Shown here piece by piece: positions 45,366 through 52,851 of a stretch of 64,000 nt of DNA. The position numbers and the translations under genes are program-made. Every line of letters begins with the position of its first letter. Position 1 is the first letter of the stretch. Below the pieces are notes generated by a model. That model was not told the DNA's origin. It saw only the letters and a list, made by a program, of their open reading frames with translations, and did not search any database. Origin of the DNA: Desulfamplus sp. (GTDB lineage: Bacteria; Desulfobacterota; Desulfobacteria; Desulfobacterales; Desulfobacteraceae); the NCBI GenBank assembly GCA_015232455.1, contig JADFZQ010000008.1, forward strand, positions 85,066 through 149,065. The letters are read 5' to 3'.

Positions 45366-46628
45366 ATGAATAAAATAAGAACTATAGATAGAAATAAGAC
45401 GACCAAAGTTCTTATTATAGACGATGAAGCCTATATAAGAGAGAGTATAAAGAGCTTTCTTGAAGATTACAGTTATGATGTGATTGAAGCTGAAAATGGA
45501 ATAAAAGGTCTTGAATTATTTGATTTTGAATTGCCTAACATAGTACTTTGTGATCTTCGTATGCCCAAAATAGATGGACTTGAAGTTTTAAGTGAGATCG
45601 TCAAAAAGTCCCCAGATATTCCAATAATAATTGTTTCTGGTGTGGGCAATATCTCAGACACTGTTCAAGCGTTGAGAATCGGGGCTTGGGATTATATCAT
45701 TAAACCCGTTCAAGACATGACAGTGCTGTTACATTCAATTGAAAAATCTCTTGAAAGAGCATCTTTAATAAGAGAAAAAGAGCTTTACAGAAAAGACCTT
45801 GAAGAGGTTAATGCAAGACTTAAAAACTCTCTTGATACAATTGAAAAGACAAAAGATAAACTTGTGCAATCTGAAAAGATGGCAGCTCTTGGAGGGTTAG
45901 TTGCAGGAGTTGCTCACGAGATCAACACTCCAGTTGGAATAGCAATTACTGCTGCATCTTTACTAAAAGATAAAACAAGCTATATCAAAGAAATATATAA
46001 ATCTGGCTCTTTAAAAAAAAGTGATTTAGAGTCATATTTGCAGGCTATGGATGAAGTTTCTCAATCTATAATTATAAATATGGATAGAGCAGCAACACTT
46101 ATAAAGAGTTTTAAACAGGTTGCTGTTGACCAAACTGTTGAAGAGAGACGCAAATTCAATTTAAAGCAATATTTCCAAGATATACTCTTAAGTCTTAAGC
46201 CAACTTACCTTAATAAAGGGTGTGTAATAAATTTAGAGTGTGCTGATGATATTGAGATATTCTCTTACCCAGGTGCATATTCTCAAATTATCAGTAACCT
46301 TGTTATGAACTCTATTATTCATGGGTTTAAAGAGAAATTAGATGGTCAAATTACAATTAATATCTCTTTATTAGATGTTGATAAAGTAAACCAAGAGTTG
46401 ATAATCCAATATAGCGATAATGGCTCTGGAATGAATCAAGAGCAGGCAAATAAAGTGTTTGATCCTTTTTTTACAACAATGCGTGGTCAAGGCGGCACAG
46501 GTCTTGGAATGTCTATTGTTTTCAATCTTGTAACCCAGACACTTTGTGGTACAATTGAGTGTAAAAGTGTGCAAGATATTAAAACAGAATTTATAATAAA
46601 AATTCCCAAGTCATCTCTGTTTGATTAA
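45366..46628 (+). CDS. Hybrid receiver-histidine kinase
   Basis: The 420-residue cytoplasmic protein has an N-terminal receiver domain (KVLIIDDEAYIRESI; phospho-Asp in VLCDLRMPKIDG near 62; conserved Lys in IIKPVQD), a coiled-coil linker, and a histidine kinase with the H-box AGVAHEINTPVGIA near 184. The ATPase part has N-box NLVMNSIIHGFK, SDNGSGM and GGTGLGMSIVFN. There is no membrane segment, so it takes its signal from a partner kinase or from inside the cell. The inverted order (receiver first) suggests it works in a phosphorelay. Two more signalling genes follow within 1.1 kb. Confidence 0.9.
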   Translation: MNKIRTIDRNKTTKVLIIDDEAYIRESIKSFLEDYSYDVIEAENGIKGLELFDFELPNIVLCDLRMPKIDGLEVLSEIVKKSPDIPIIIVSGVGNISDTVQALRIGAWDYIIKPVQDMTVLLHSIEKSLERASLIREKELYRKDLEEVNARLKNSLDTIEKTKDKLVQSEKMAALGGLVAGVAHEINTPVGIAITAASLLKDKTSYIKEIYKSGSLKKSDLESYLQAMDEVSQSIIINMDRAATLIKSFKQVAVDQTVEERRKFNLKQYFQDILLSLKPTYLNKGCVINLECADDIEIFSYPGAYSQIISNLVMNSIIHGFKEKLDGQITINISLLDVDKVNQELIIQYSDNGSGMNQEQANKVFDPFFTTMRGQGGTGLGMSIVFNLVTQTLCGTIECKSVQDIKTEFIIKIPKSSLFD

Positions 46629-46686
46629 GAACACAAGGCGGCTTCGCTGCAATTAATGTTGGATTTAAATTACTTAACAATAAAAT

Positions 46687-47655
46687 ATGATTTTTAATAT
46701 TCACAACCCTTCAAAGTGGTATCTGCATCCTGTTTTTATCTTTACCTGCTCAATTTTATCATTAGCTACTGCTCTTATTTTAACCATATATTGGTATATG
46801 GAGATCACAGCAGCACTTCAAGTTATTATAAAAAAGTTCAATATTGATCCGGGTCAGATTTTTCCTTCAAGAACAGGTATGACAATTCTTGTTCTCACAC
46901 TTCTTATCACAGTTGTTTTAGCTGGAATATTGCTTGCGTTTATCTACTACCAGAGGACGCTTAGGCTTTTTAGACTTCAACATAACTTTATCTACAATTT
47001 TACCCATGAACTTAAAACGCCAGTAACATCACTTAAAATCTACCTTGAGACATTCCTTCGACATCAGCTTGAACCAGAAGAGATAAAAAAATATAGCCAA
47101 TATATGTTAAGTGATGTTGGAAGGTTAATTGAAAATATTAATAGTATATTAAATCTTGCAAGGATTGAGAGTCGTGCATACAATACTGATATGATTAATC
47201 AAGATATTGTTGATATTATTGAAAAATTTTGTGAAAAAAATAAAACCCTTTTTCATAATTGTGATATTATTATCAACAATCCAGAGACTAAATGGATATA
47301 TCCTATAAATATACTACTTTTTGAGATGCTTCTTATGAACATTCTCTCTAATGCTGTAAAATATAACTCTTCTGCCCACCCTTATGTTAAAATTACATTT
47401 CGTCCATATCGACAAAAACTTTTGATAGATTTTGAAGACAATGGCATTGGAATTGAAAAACATGAGCTTAAAAAAATATTTAGAAAGTTTTATCAAGCAG
47501 AGAACGTTAAATCAGATATTAAGGGAAGCGGGCTTGGACTCTACTTAGTTTTTAGCATTGCAAAAATACATGGCTGGAATATTGCTGCAAAAAGTGAAGG
47601 TAGAGGAAAAGGATCGGTTTTTACACTAACACTCTCTCTTCCTAAGGAGGTTTAA
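46687..47655 (+). CDS. Membrane sensor histidine kinase
   Basis: The 322-residue protein has two membrane helices (about 12-36 and 65-88) with only a short extracytoplasmic loop between them, so it may sense within or near the membrane. The H-box is NFTHELKTPVTSLK near 105. N-box, G1 (DFEDNGIGIEK) and G2 (GSGLGLYLVFSIA) motifs are complete. The response-regulator gene starts 3 bases after its stop, so the two form a two-component pair. Confidence 0.9.
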   Translation: MIFNIHNPSKWYLHPVFIFTCSILSLATALILTIYWYMEITAALQVIIKKFNIDPGQIFPSRTGMTILVLTLLITVVLAGILLAFIYYQRTLRLFRLQHNFIYNFTHELKTPVTSLKIYLETFLRHQLEPEEIKKYSQYMLSDVGRLIENINSILNLARIESRAYNTDMINQDIVDIIEKFCEKNKTLFHNCDIIINNPETKWIYPINILLFEMLLMNILSNAVKYNSSAHPYVKITFRPYRQKLLIDFEDNGIGIEKHELKKIFRKFYQAENVKSDIKGSGLGLYLVFSIAKIHGWNIAAKSEGRGKGSVFTLTLSLPKEV

Positions 47656-47658
47656 GTT

Positions 47659-48453
47659 TTGTATAAAAAACGTATTTTAGTAGTAGAAGATGAGTCTCAC
47701 ATTGCCGAAGGAATCAAGCTAAACCTTACTATTCAAGGATATGATGTTAAAATTGCACCTGACGGAGCAAGTGGGGTTGAGAATTGGCGTTCATGGAATC
47801 CTGATTTAATAGTTCTTGATGTGATGCTTCCTATGATTGATGGCTTTTCACTCCTTCGTATAATAAGGAAAGAAGATGAAAAACTACCTGTCTTAATTTT
47901 GTCTGCTAAAGGTAGTGTTGAAGATAAGATTTACGGTCTTAGATGCGGAGTTGATGACTATTTAGCAAAACCATTTGATCTTGATGAACTTCTATTGCGA
48001 GTCGAAAGGCTCATTACTAAAAAATCGTGGTATGCTCATAATGGCGAATTAGAAAAAGTGTCATCTCAAAATAGCGAACCTCAAGACTTACAATTGTCAT
48101 CACGACCTGATAACATTGATAACTTATGGAGTAATAAGCTCTCTTTTGGAGGTAACCACATTGATTTCTTAACTGGTAAGGCATCGTGTCAGATAGGAGA
48201 TATTGTATTGACTGAACAGGAGATAAAGTTACTTAAAATTTTAATTGAAAATAGAGGCAGACCAGTTTCTCGCCAAGAGATTCTTGAAGCTGGCTGGGGT
48301 TATTCAAGCGATATGACAACAAGAACACTTGATAATTTTATGGTTCGCTTAAGAAAATACTTTGAAAAAGACCCCAGAAAACCTATCTACTTCAAGAGCC
48401 GAAGGTCTGTTGGGTATCTCTTTGATTCAAATTTTGATCAAACTTCCACTTGA
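47659..48453 (+). CDS. OmpR-family response regulator
   Basis: The 264-residue protein starts with TTG after a strong AAGGAGG. The receiver domain has RILVVEDESHIAEGI, the phospho-Asp in VLDVMLPMIDGF near 53 and Lys in LAKPFDLDELL. The winged helix at about 190-255 has RPVSRQEILEAGWGYSS and RTLDNFMVRLRKYFE. A 45-residue Ser/Asn-rich linker between them is longer than usual. It is the partner of the upstream kinase. Its targets are unknown; the downstream gene is a coiled-coil protein. Confidence 0.92.
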   Translation: MYKKRILVVEDESHIAEGIKLNLTIQGYDVKIAPDGASGVENWRSWNPDLIVLDVMLPMIDGFSLLRIIRKEDEKLPVLILSAKGSVEDKIYGLRCGVDDYLAKPFDLDELLLRVERLITKKSWYAHNGELEKVSSQNSEPQDLQLSSRPDNIDNLWSNKLSFGGNHIDFLTGKASCQIGDIVLTEQEIKLLKILIENRGRPVSRQEILEAGWGYSSDMTTRTLDNFMVRLRKYFEKDPRKPIYFKSRRSVGYLFDSNFDQTST

Positions 48454-48550
48454 TTTTTAATTGCAAAAGTCAAGGATTGCACTAAACGATAAAAGGGAAA
48501 CTTAACGGTTATTTTATGTCAAATACTTAAAACTATCGGAGCAAACTAAC

Positions 48551-49228
48551 ATGGCACAAATCGGCGATAAAAATATTCTTGATAGAAAATTCTTAGAGTT
48601 CTGGGGTAATCTGTTTCTCAATGTTGCAAAAGGGCAAGAGCAAATTGAGCAGCTATCATCTCTTATGAATATGGACTCTATCACAAATATGGATTTTATG
48701 AACTTTAAAGATATGGCAAAAATGTTTAAACAGAGCTATGGATTGCCTTTAGATGATTCAGATAAAATCCAGAAAAATTCACCAAACATGTTTCAGATGA
48801 ATTCAGGAAACTTAGTTAATAGAGTTTATAAACCAAAAGATCAAAAGTCAGATGAAATTGAGACCATAAAATTGCGTGAATCGTTTGAGGCATTTCAGTC
48901 ATCTTTTGCAAAATATATTGCTATTTGGGGTTGGATTCCTAAAACAGAACATGAAGAGTTAAAAAAGAGTTACGATACTTTAAAGGGTGATTATGAAACT
49001 CTAAAAAAAGAAAATAAAGAGTTAAAGCAGAACTACAATAGACTAAAACAAAAGGCAGACGTTCAAGAGGAGCTTATATCGCAATTAAGAGATATTTTGA
49101 ATGCAAAGGGTATGGGGCATATTGAGCTTTTTCAGCATGTTCAAAATCTTGCACGTAAACAGACAGGCGAATTTCAGAATTTAATACAAAATTTGCAAAA
49201 TCTCTTTAAAATAGGAAAAAATGATTAA
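48551..49228 (+). CDS. Coiled-coil protein of unknown function (possibly PhaE/phasin-like)
   Basis: The 225-residue protein has an N-terminal helical part (RKFLEFWGNLFLNVAKGQ), a Met/Asn-rich middle, and a coiled coil at about 139-200 with heptad-like KSYDTLKGDYETLKKENKEL. The composition resembles PHA-granule or PhaE-type accessory proteins, but I do not see a diagnostic motif. It follows the response regulator by about 100 bp on the same strand and precedes the convergent Hsp20 genes. Function is unknown. Confidence 0.5.
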   Translation: MAQIGDKNILDRKFLEFWGNLFLNVAKGQEQIEQLSSLMNMDSITNMDFMNFKDMAKMFKQSYGLPLDDSDKIQKNSPNMFQMNSGNLVNRVYKPKDQKSDEIETIKLRESFEAFQSSFAKYIAIWGWIPKTEHEELKKSYDTLKGDYETLKKENKELKQNYNRLKQKADVQEELISQLRDILNAKGMGHIELFQHVQNLARKQTGEFQNLIQNLQNLFKIGKND

Positions 49229-49317
49229 ATACAAGGTACCAAGCATTTATGAATATTATAGAAATTTGTATAAAAAACAAAGATGGGCAGTTCTTTATTC
49301 TGCCCATCTAAATTCAT

Positions 49318-49722
49318 CTATCCATTATTTATTGTAATCTTTCTTGGAACAGCTTTCGCAACCTTTGGCAGGGTCAATTTTAGAACTCCATCAGTGAATT
49401 TAGCTTCAATCTTCTCTTGATGAATAGCTTCTGATAAATTGAATTGCCTGTAATACTTTCCAATATCAAATTCTACTAAAACATCTGATTCATCTTCATT
49501 TTCCCACGGTTTAACATCACCTGTAATAGTTAGAACACCATCTTTTAAATCAATAGTAATATCATCTGTGGAGACTCCCGGCATATCTGCAAGCAAAATA
49601 ATTTCATTATCATTTTCGTATATATCAACTGCTGGAGTAAAGATAAGACCAGGTTTGGTATGTTCCGCAGGAGTTGCAACTTCCTGTTTTTCTTTTACTT
49701 GTAACTCTTTTGTCTCAGCCAT
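49318..49722 (-). CDS. Small heat-shock protein (Hsp20 family) 2
   Basis: The 134-residue protein has the alpha-crystallin domain: IILLADMPGVSTDDITIDLK, VLTITGD and DGVLKLTLPKVAKAVPRKI with the C-terminal strand. It forms oligomers that hold unfolded proteins. A charged N-terminus (KELQVKEKQEVATPAEH) is unusual. It lies 35 bp past the other Hsp20 and they are probably co-transcribed. GGAG precedes its ATG. Confidence 0.92.
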   Translation of the reverse strand: MAETKELQVKEKQEVATPAEHTKPGLIFTPAVDIYENDNEIILLADMPGVSTDDITIDLKDGVLTITGDVKPWENEDESDVLVEFDIGKYYRQFNLSEAIHQEKIEAKFTDGVLKLTLPKVAKAVPRKITINNG

Positions 49723-49757
49723 TTTATTATCCTCCTTTTTACTTAATTATTATAAAT

Positions 49758-50234
49758 TTAATTTATAGTTATCTTTCTTGATTTGGCGATTTCAGATTTA
49801 CCAACACTAACAGTAAGAACACCATTTACCATCTTTGCATTTACATTCTCACCATCAATATCGCCAGTAAGCATCACTCCTCTTGAAAATTTCCCAGTAT
49901 CTCTCTCTTTTCTATGATATTTTATATTATTGTCGTTCTGCTCTGTTTTTAGCTCACCTGATATGGTGATAGTTCTGCCATTGAGCTGGATGTCTATATC
50001 TTCTGGTTTCATTCCGGGAAGTTCTGCACGAATATAGTAGTTATCCTTATCTTCAGTGATGTTTAAGGCAGGAAATACACCTGAATTTCGACCTCCAAAC
50101 GATCTTCTACCGCTCATCAAATCTGCCCATCTATCCATCTCTTTTTTAAAAATATCCATCTCATAAAATGGATGTCTCCAATTTGCCGATGCAAGTCTTG
50201 TCGCTGGAAAATTAAACATTGTTCTTCCTATCAT
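49758..50234 (-). CDS. Small heat-shock protein (Hsp20 family) 1
   Basis: The 158-residue protein has YYIRAELPGMKPEDIDIQLN, TITISGELK and NGVLTVSVGKSEIAKSRKI, the alpha-crystallin fold. The N-terminal part (WRHPFYEMDIFKKEMDRWAD) is typical of class A Hsp20s. GGAGAAATAGCC precedes the ATG, a proper ribosome site. A second Hsp20 gene follows. The two are diverged from each other, so they may form mixed oligomers. I see no clear heat-shock promoter. Confidence 0.93.
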   Translation of the reverse strand: MIGRTMFNFPATRLASANWRHPFYEMDIFKKEMDRWADLMSGRRSFGGRNSGVFPALNITEDKDNYYIRAELPGMKPEDIDIQLNGRTITISGELKTEQNDNNIKYHRKERDTGKFSRGVMLTGDIDGENVNAKMVNGVLTVSVGKSEIAKSRKITIN

Positions 50235-50840
50235 GGCTATTTCTCCTTATAGTTACTATCTGTTATTGTTTATAATATATTTGCCTAAATGTTGTTGTTC
50301 TATTACTTAACTGTATATGTAATTTTGCATTACCAACCAAAATTTTAAACAAAAAGTAATGAATATTTTTATGTAGTCAAGAGGGAAGATGTAATTTTTT
50401 CTTAACAGATTAAAAATTAACCTAACCAGCTAATGAATGAAATCGCGTTAATTTTGGGCATAAGCTAAGTTTTGAATATATAAAAGCTAAATTGATTCTG
50501 GTTTGAAACTTTTGGGGGTCAACTTGCAGGGTGAATATGATTTTCTGAGGGGGTGGGTTGAAAAATTCAGTTGAATTTTAAGTTCCAGAAATATTTGAGG
50601 ATAAAGGCGATTTAAAACTGGAAGTGGAGCATCAATTTTACAACGAAGATTGACTTGTTGAATCAGGATGCGTTGTTTGGCTAAATTGCGATTATATTTT
50701 TTTTCTCTCTTCCTTTGTAAGATATTTACTTTTTTTCAGTAGCTTCCTGTTATGTTTTCGCATGTTAAACTATTCTATAAAAGCTTAATTTTATTAGTAG
50801 CTAAAAAATCAATATTGGCAAAAGAATACTTATTCTACAG
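50235..50840. other. Gene-free stretch between Hsp20 and the second cassette array
   Basis: About 600 bp with no coding region I can support. At about 50455-50497 a degenerate minus-strand copy of the TA-flanked MITE-like element is present (AATTTAGCTTTTATATATTC on the minus strand). Sequence left of the first attC is otherwise featureless AT-rich DNA. Confidence 0.5.
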
Positions 50841-50904
50841 GTTTAACAACAAGGTGAGCGGGCGGCGGGCTTATCCCGCTGTCCGCTCCACAGCATGGTT
50901 ATGA
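50841..50904 (-). other. attC recombination site (64 bp), left end of second array
   Basis: GTTTAAC (50841-50847) and GTTATGA (50898-50904) are the outer boxes. Inside, GGTGAGCGGGCGGCGGGC and the matching CCCGCTGTCCGCTCCAC form a GC-rich stem. It is the attC of the HEPN-like gene to its right, whose stop lies 4 bp away. Confidence 0.75.
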
Positions 50905-50907
50905 TGT

Positions 50908-51405
50908 TCAATAGCTTAACGATGGATGAAGACTCATTAGCTCAACTAATTCCAATGATTCCTTTGCCGCTCTTTTTATTTTTTGACTCGAAATATGCCG
51001 TTTGTAATATTCATGGGCAAGGTCATTACGGCAGGCAATGATACTTTCTAATTTTGTGAAATATTTGACAAATTCCTTTTTTGAAAACGAGTATTCAGAA
51101 TAATCGTTTTCAAATAAATCAACCAGATATAAAGCTACTCTTGCTTTAATTGTTTCTTCTTGTATAAGTTTATTGTACAACCTTCCCACTTCTAAAGTAT
51201 CTTTGTCCGGCTCTCCCATTTTACGAATTATATACTCACTACCATTTTCATCAATTTTAGCAACAATCTTTTCAAGCAATTGAGGAGCAATAATAATCAA
51301 TTGGAAATAGTTTCCTAATTTGAACATATCTTCCAAATTTTTAATTTCATCCTTAAAAATCTGAAAGTCTCCAAATTCTTTTCTGAGTTTTTGTAAATAT
51401 GTCAT
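50908..51405 (-). CDS. HEPN-like cassette protein
   Basis: I start at the ATG at 51405; a longer frame from 51558 overlaps an attC and the next gene. The 165-residue protein is all helical and ends with ACRNDLAHEYYKRHI, which contains Arg-x4-His, the catalytic motif of HEPN ribonucleases. No nucleotidyltransferase partner is in the cassette. HEPN proteins often act in toxin-antitoxin or defence. It is the last cassette before the array ends at 50.84 kb. The family call rests on the motif and helical pattern. Confidence 0.6.
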   Translation of the reverse strand: MTYLQKLRKEFGDFQIFKDEIKNLEDMFKLGNYFQLIIIAPQLLEKIVAKIDENGSEYIIRKMGEPDKDTLEVGRLYNKLIQEETIKARVALYLVDLFENDYSEYSFSKKEFVKYFTKLESIIACRNDLAHEYYKRHISSQKIKRAAKESLELVELMSLHPSLSY

Positions 51406-51431
51406 ATTGCTTAAACCCTTATGATCTTTTA

Positions 51432-51456
51432 TTATCAGGCATTTTTCCCCTGATAA
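51432..51456. repeat. TTATCAGG...CCTGATAA palindrome, third site
   Basis: TTATCAGG (51432-51439) and CCTGATAA (51449-51456) flank a 9-base loop. The same palindrome is found at both array heads. Its right arm overlaps the attC left box at 51451. It lies between the HEPN-like gene start and an attC. Confidence 0.7.
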
Positions 51457-51509
51457 CATTGAGTTCACCGGTGCGGCGATAGCCGTGTCCTGTGAACTCA
51501 ATGTTATGT
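51451..51509 (-). other. attC recombination site (59 bp)
   Basis: TGATAAC (51451-51457) and GTTATGT (51503-51509) are the outer boxes; ATTGAGTTCAC and GTGAACTCAAT form perfect 11-bp inner arms. It ends 3 bp before the stop codon of the YoaP-like gene. Confidence 0.8.
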
Positions 51510-51511
51510 GC

Positions 51512-52276
51512 TTATTTTGTTCCGACAATTTTATCAAATCGGCTGTCCATGCAAACACTGATGTCCGTTGTTACAAAACGTCCATCCAAATACAGACTGA
51601 AAATCGTGGCAGGCGTAGGAGCGGACTGAGCCTGTTCCACCGTTTCCAGTTTGACAACCGTTAGCGGCAGTTTTCGTTTTCGGGCTGTTTCAGCCAAAGA
51701 CTCTCTGACATGAAATTCCGAATAGGGACACCGGTTTGAGTAAAAAACAACAATGCCTTTTTTCAGAGGGCATTCGCCGTTCTTAACCGACTCATTGAAA
51801 TAAGGTCTTTTGTTCGTCTTTTTGAAGTCCAAAGATATAAGGCTGAAACCGGTCGAGATGCTTTCGCAAATCTCGAATCCCTGTCCCAGCAGCCATTTAG
51901 TGTCGCTCATAAAGTGAAACTTCTTAGTTCCCACTACGGTTACCAATCCGGCTTTTCTCTGTTGTTTGGCAGTTTCAGTAACTTTGTGCAGAAGCGTTTT
52001 ACCGTGCCCTTTTTCTTTGTATTTTCCGGAAACCCAGAAACAGCCTATCATCATGTAGCCGGGAGCTGTAACAGGTACCCATGCTCTTTCTGCCGGACCA
52101 TATTCGATGAATACTTTTGCACGTTCATCAAGTCTGTGAAACACGTAGCCATTATCAAATTCTTTTGTCAGCCATTGCTTTTTCAGTTCATAGCCCTCTG
52201 AACACTTCTTATCCGAGAAGCCGCAACAAATATGTTCAGAGCCGATATTTTCTTTTGTCAGATTCAAATAACCCAT
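51512..52276 (-). CDS. YoaP-like GNAT acetyltransferase
   Basis: The 254-residue protein has an N-terminal GNAT domain (APGYMMIGCFWVSGKYKEKG with KGHGKTLLHKVTETAK as the acetyl-CoA loop) and a C-terminal YoaP-type domain with GIVVFYSNRCPYSEFHV, a CPYS thioredoxin-like motif. This matches the B. subtilis YoaP layout. The natural substrate of the family is not established. It is one cassette with its own attC at 51451-51509. The length is normal and the frame intact. Confidence 0.78.
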   Translation of the reverse strand: MGYLNLTKENIGSEHICCGFSDKKCSEGYELKKQWLTKEFDNGYVFHRLDERAKVFIEYGPAERAWVPVTAPGYMMIGCFWVSGKYKEKGHGKTLLHKVTETAKQQRKAGLVTVVGTKKFHFMSDTKWLLGQGFEICESISTGFSLISLDFKKTNKRPYFNESVKNGECPLKKGIVVFYSNRCPYSEFHVRESLAETARKRKLPLTVVKLETVEQAQSAPTPATIFSLYLDGRFVTTDISVCMDSRFDKIVGTK

Positions 52277-52321
52277 TGATTATTTATCCTGTTGTATGAA
52301 ATCCTTACATGGTTACCTAAC

Positions 52322-52432
52322 GCATAACGACGATCATCACCGGCACACAAGCACGCCGCCAAGGGACTTCAGGGAACGCTACCAAATTATCCCGGCGTGG
52401 TTGTGTGTCCGCGTGCATGACCGGCGTTATGT
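52322..52432 (-). other. attC recombination site (111 bp)
   Basis: GCATAAC (52322-52328) and GTTATGT (52426-52432) are the outer boxes. Long inner arms pair ACACAAGCACGCCG with CGGCGTGGTTGTGTG. The right box contains the stop codon of the small membrane-protein gene (52427-52429). Confidence 0.82.
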
Positions 52433-52849
52433 CTTGTGATGCAAAAACATTTTCAGTAACAAAAAACCAAGTATGATAAATAGCAAAACCATAGCAAATA
52501 TAGCGTAATTGTAAGGCGTTCTTGGTACGGAATCTAGTCTATAAATAAATTTATAATTACCATACTTAACATTTAAAAGACATAGCGCGTCGTCTGGTAT
52601 ATAATATTTCTTCACTCCTATGCTTTCGGTAGAGTAGATAATTCTGTCTTTGTTAATGTCGTGTATGGAGGTATCCAATACACCAAAATAGTTAAATATG
52701 GAGACTTCTAGAGTAGCTAATGGATGTACTTTGGACTTCCTTAGACAACACAATAGTATTACATATATTAGAAATCTCATTATAAAATTTGATATTAGCT
52801 TAAGGAACGGTACAGTCACCTGAGCTACTGAGCCTATTAAGTGCTTCAT
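52427..52849 (-). CDS. Two-helix membrane protein of a two-gene cassette
   Basis: The 140-residue protein has a first hydrophobic segment at about 14-36 (PFLKLISNFIMRFLIYVILL) and a second at about 113-135 (YAIFAMVLLFIILGFLLLKM), with a 70-residue region between that is probably outside or inside as one loop. I do not recognise a family. It starts 2 bp after the ATPase stop (52852), so the two are translated together. Its stop lies inside the attC. A membrane partner for an ATPase suggests a two-part system that acts at the envelope, possibly defence. That is inference. Confidence 0.5.
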   Translation of the reverse strand: MKHLIGSVAQVTVPFLKLISNFIMRFLIYVILLCCLRKSKVHPLATLEVSIFNYFGVLDTSIHDINKDRIIYSTESIGVKKYYIPDDALCLLNVKYGNYKFIYRLDSVPRTPYNYAIFAMVLLFIILGFLLLKMFLHHKT

Positions 52850-52851
52850 TA

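Noticed and set aside
51406..51558. Longer N-terminus for the HEPN-like protein
   Set aside because: The added 51 codons run through an attC and the end of the next gene; the ATG at 51405 is a better start.
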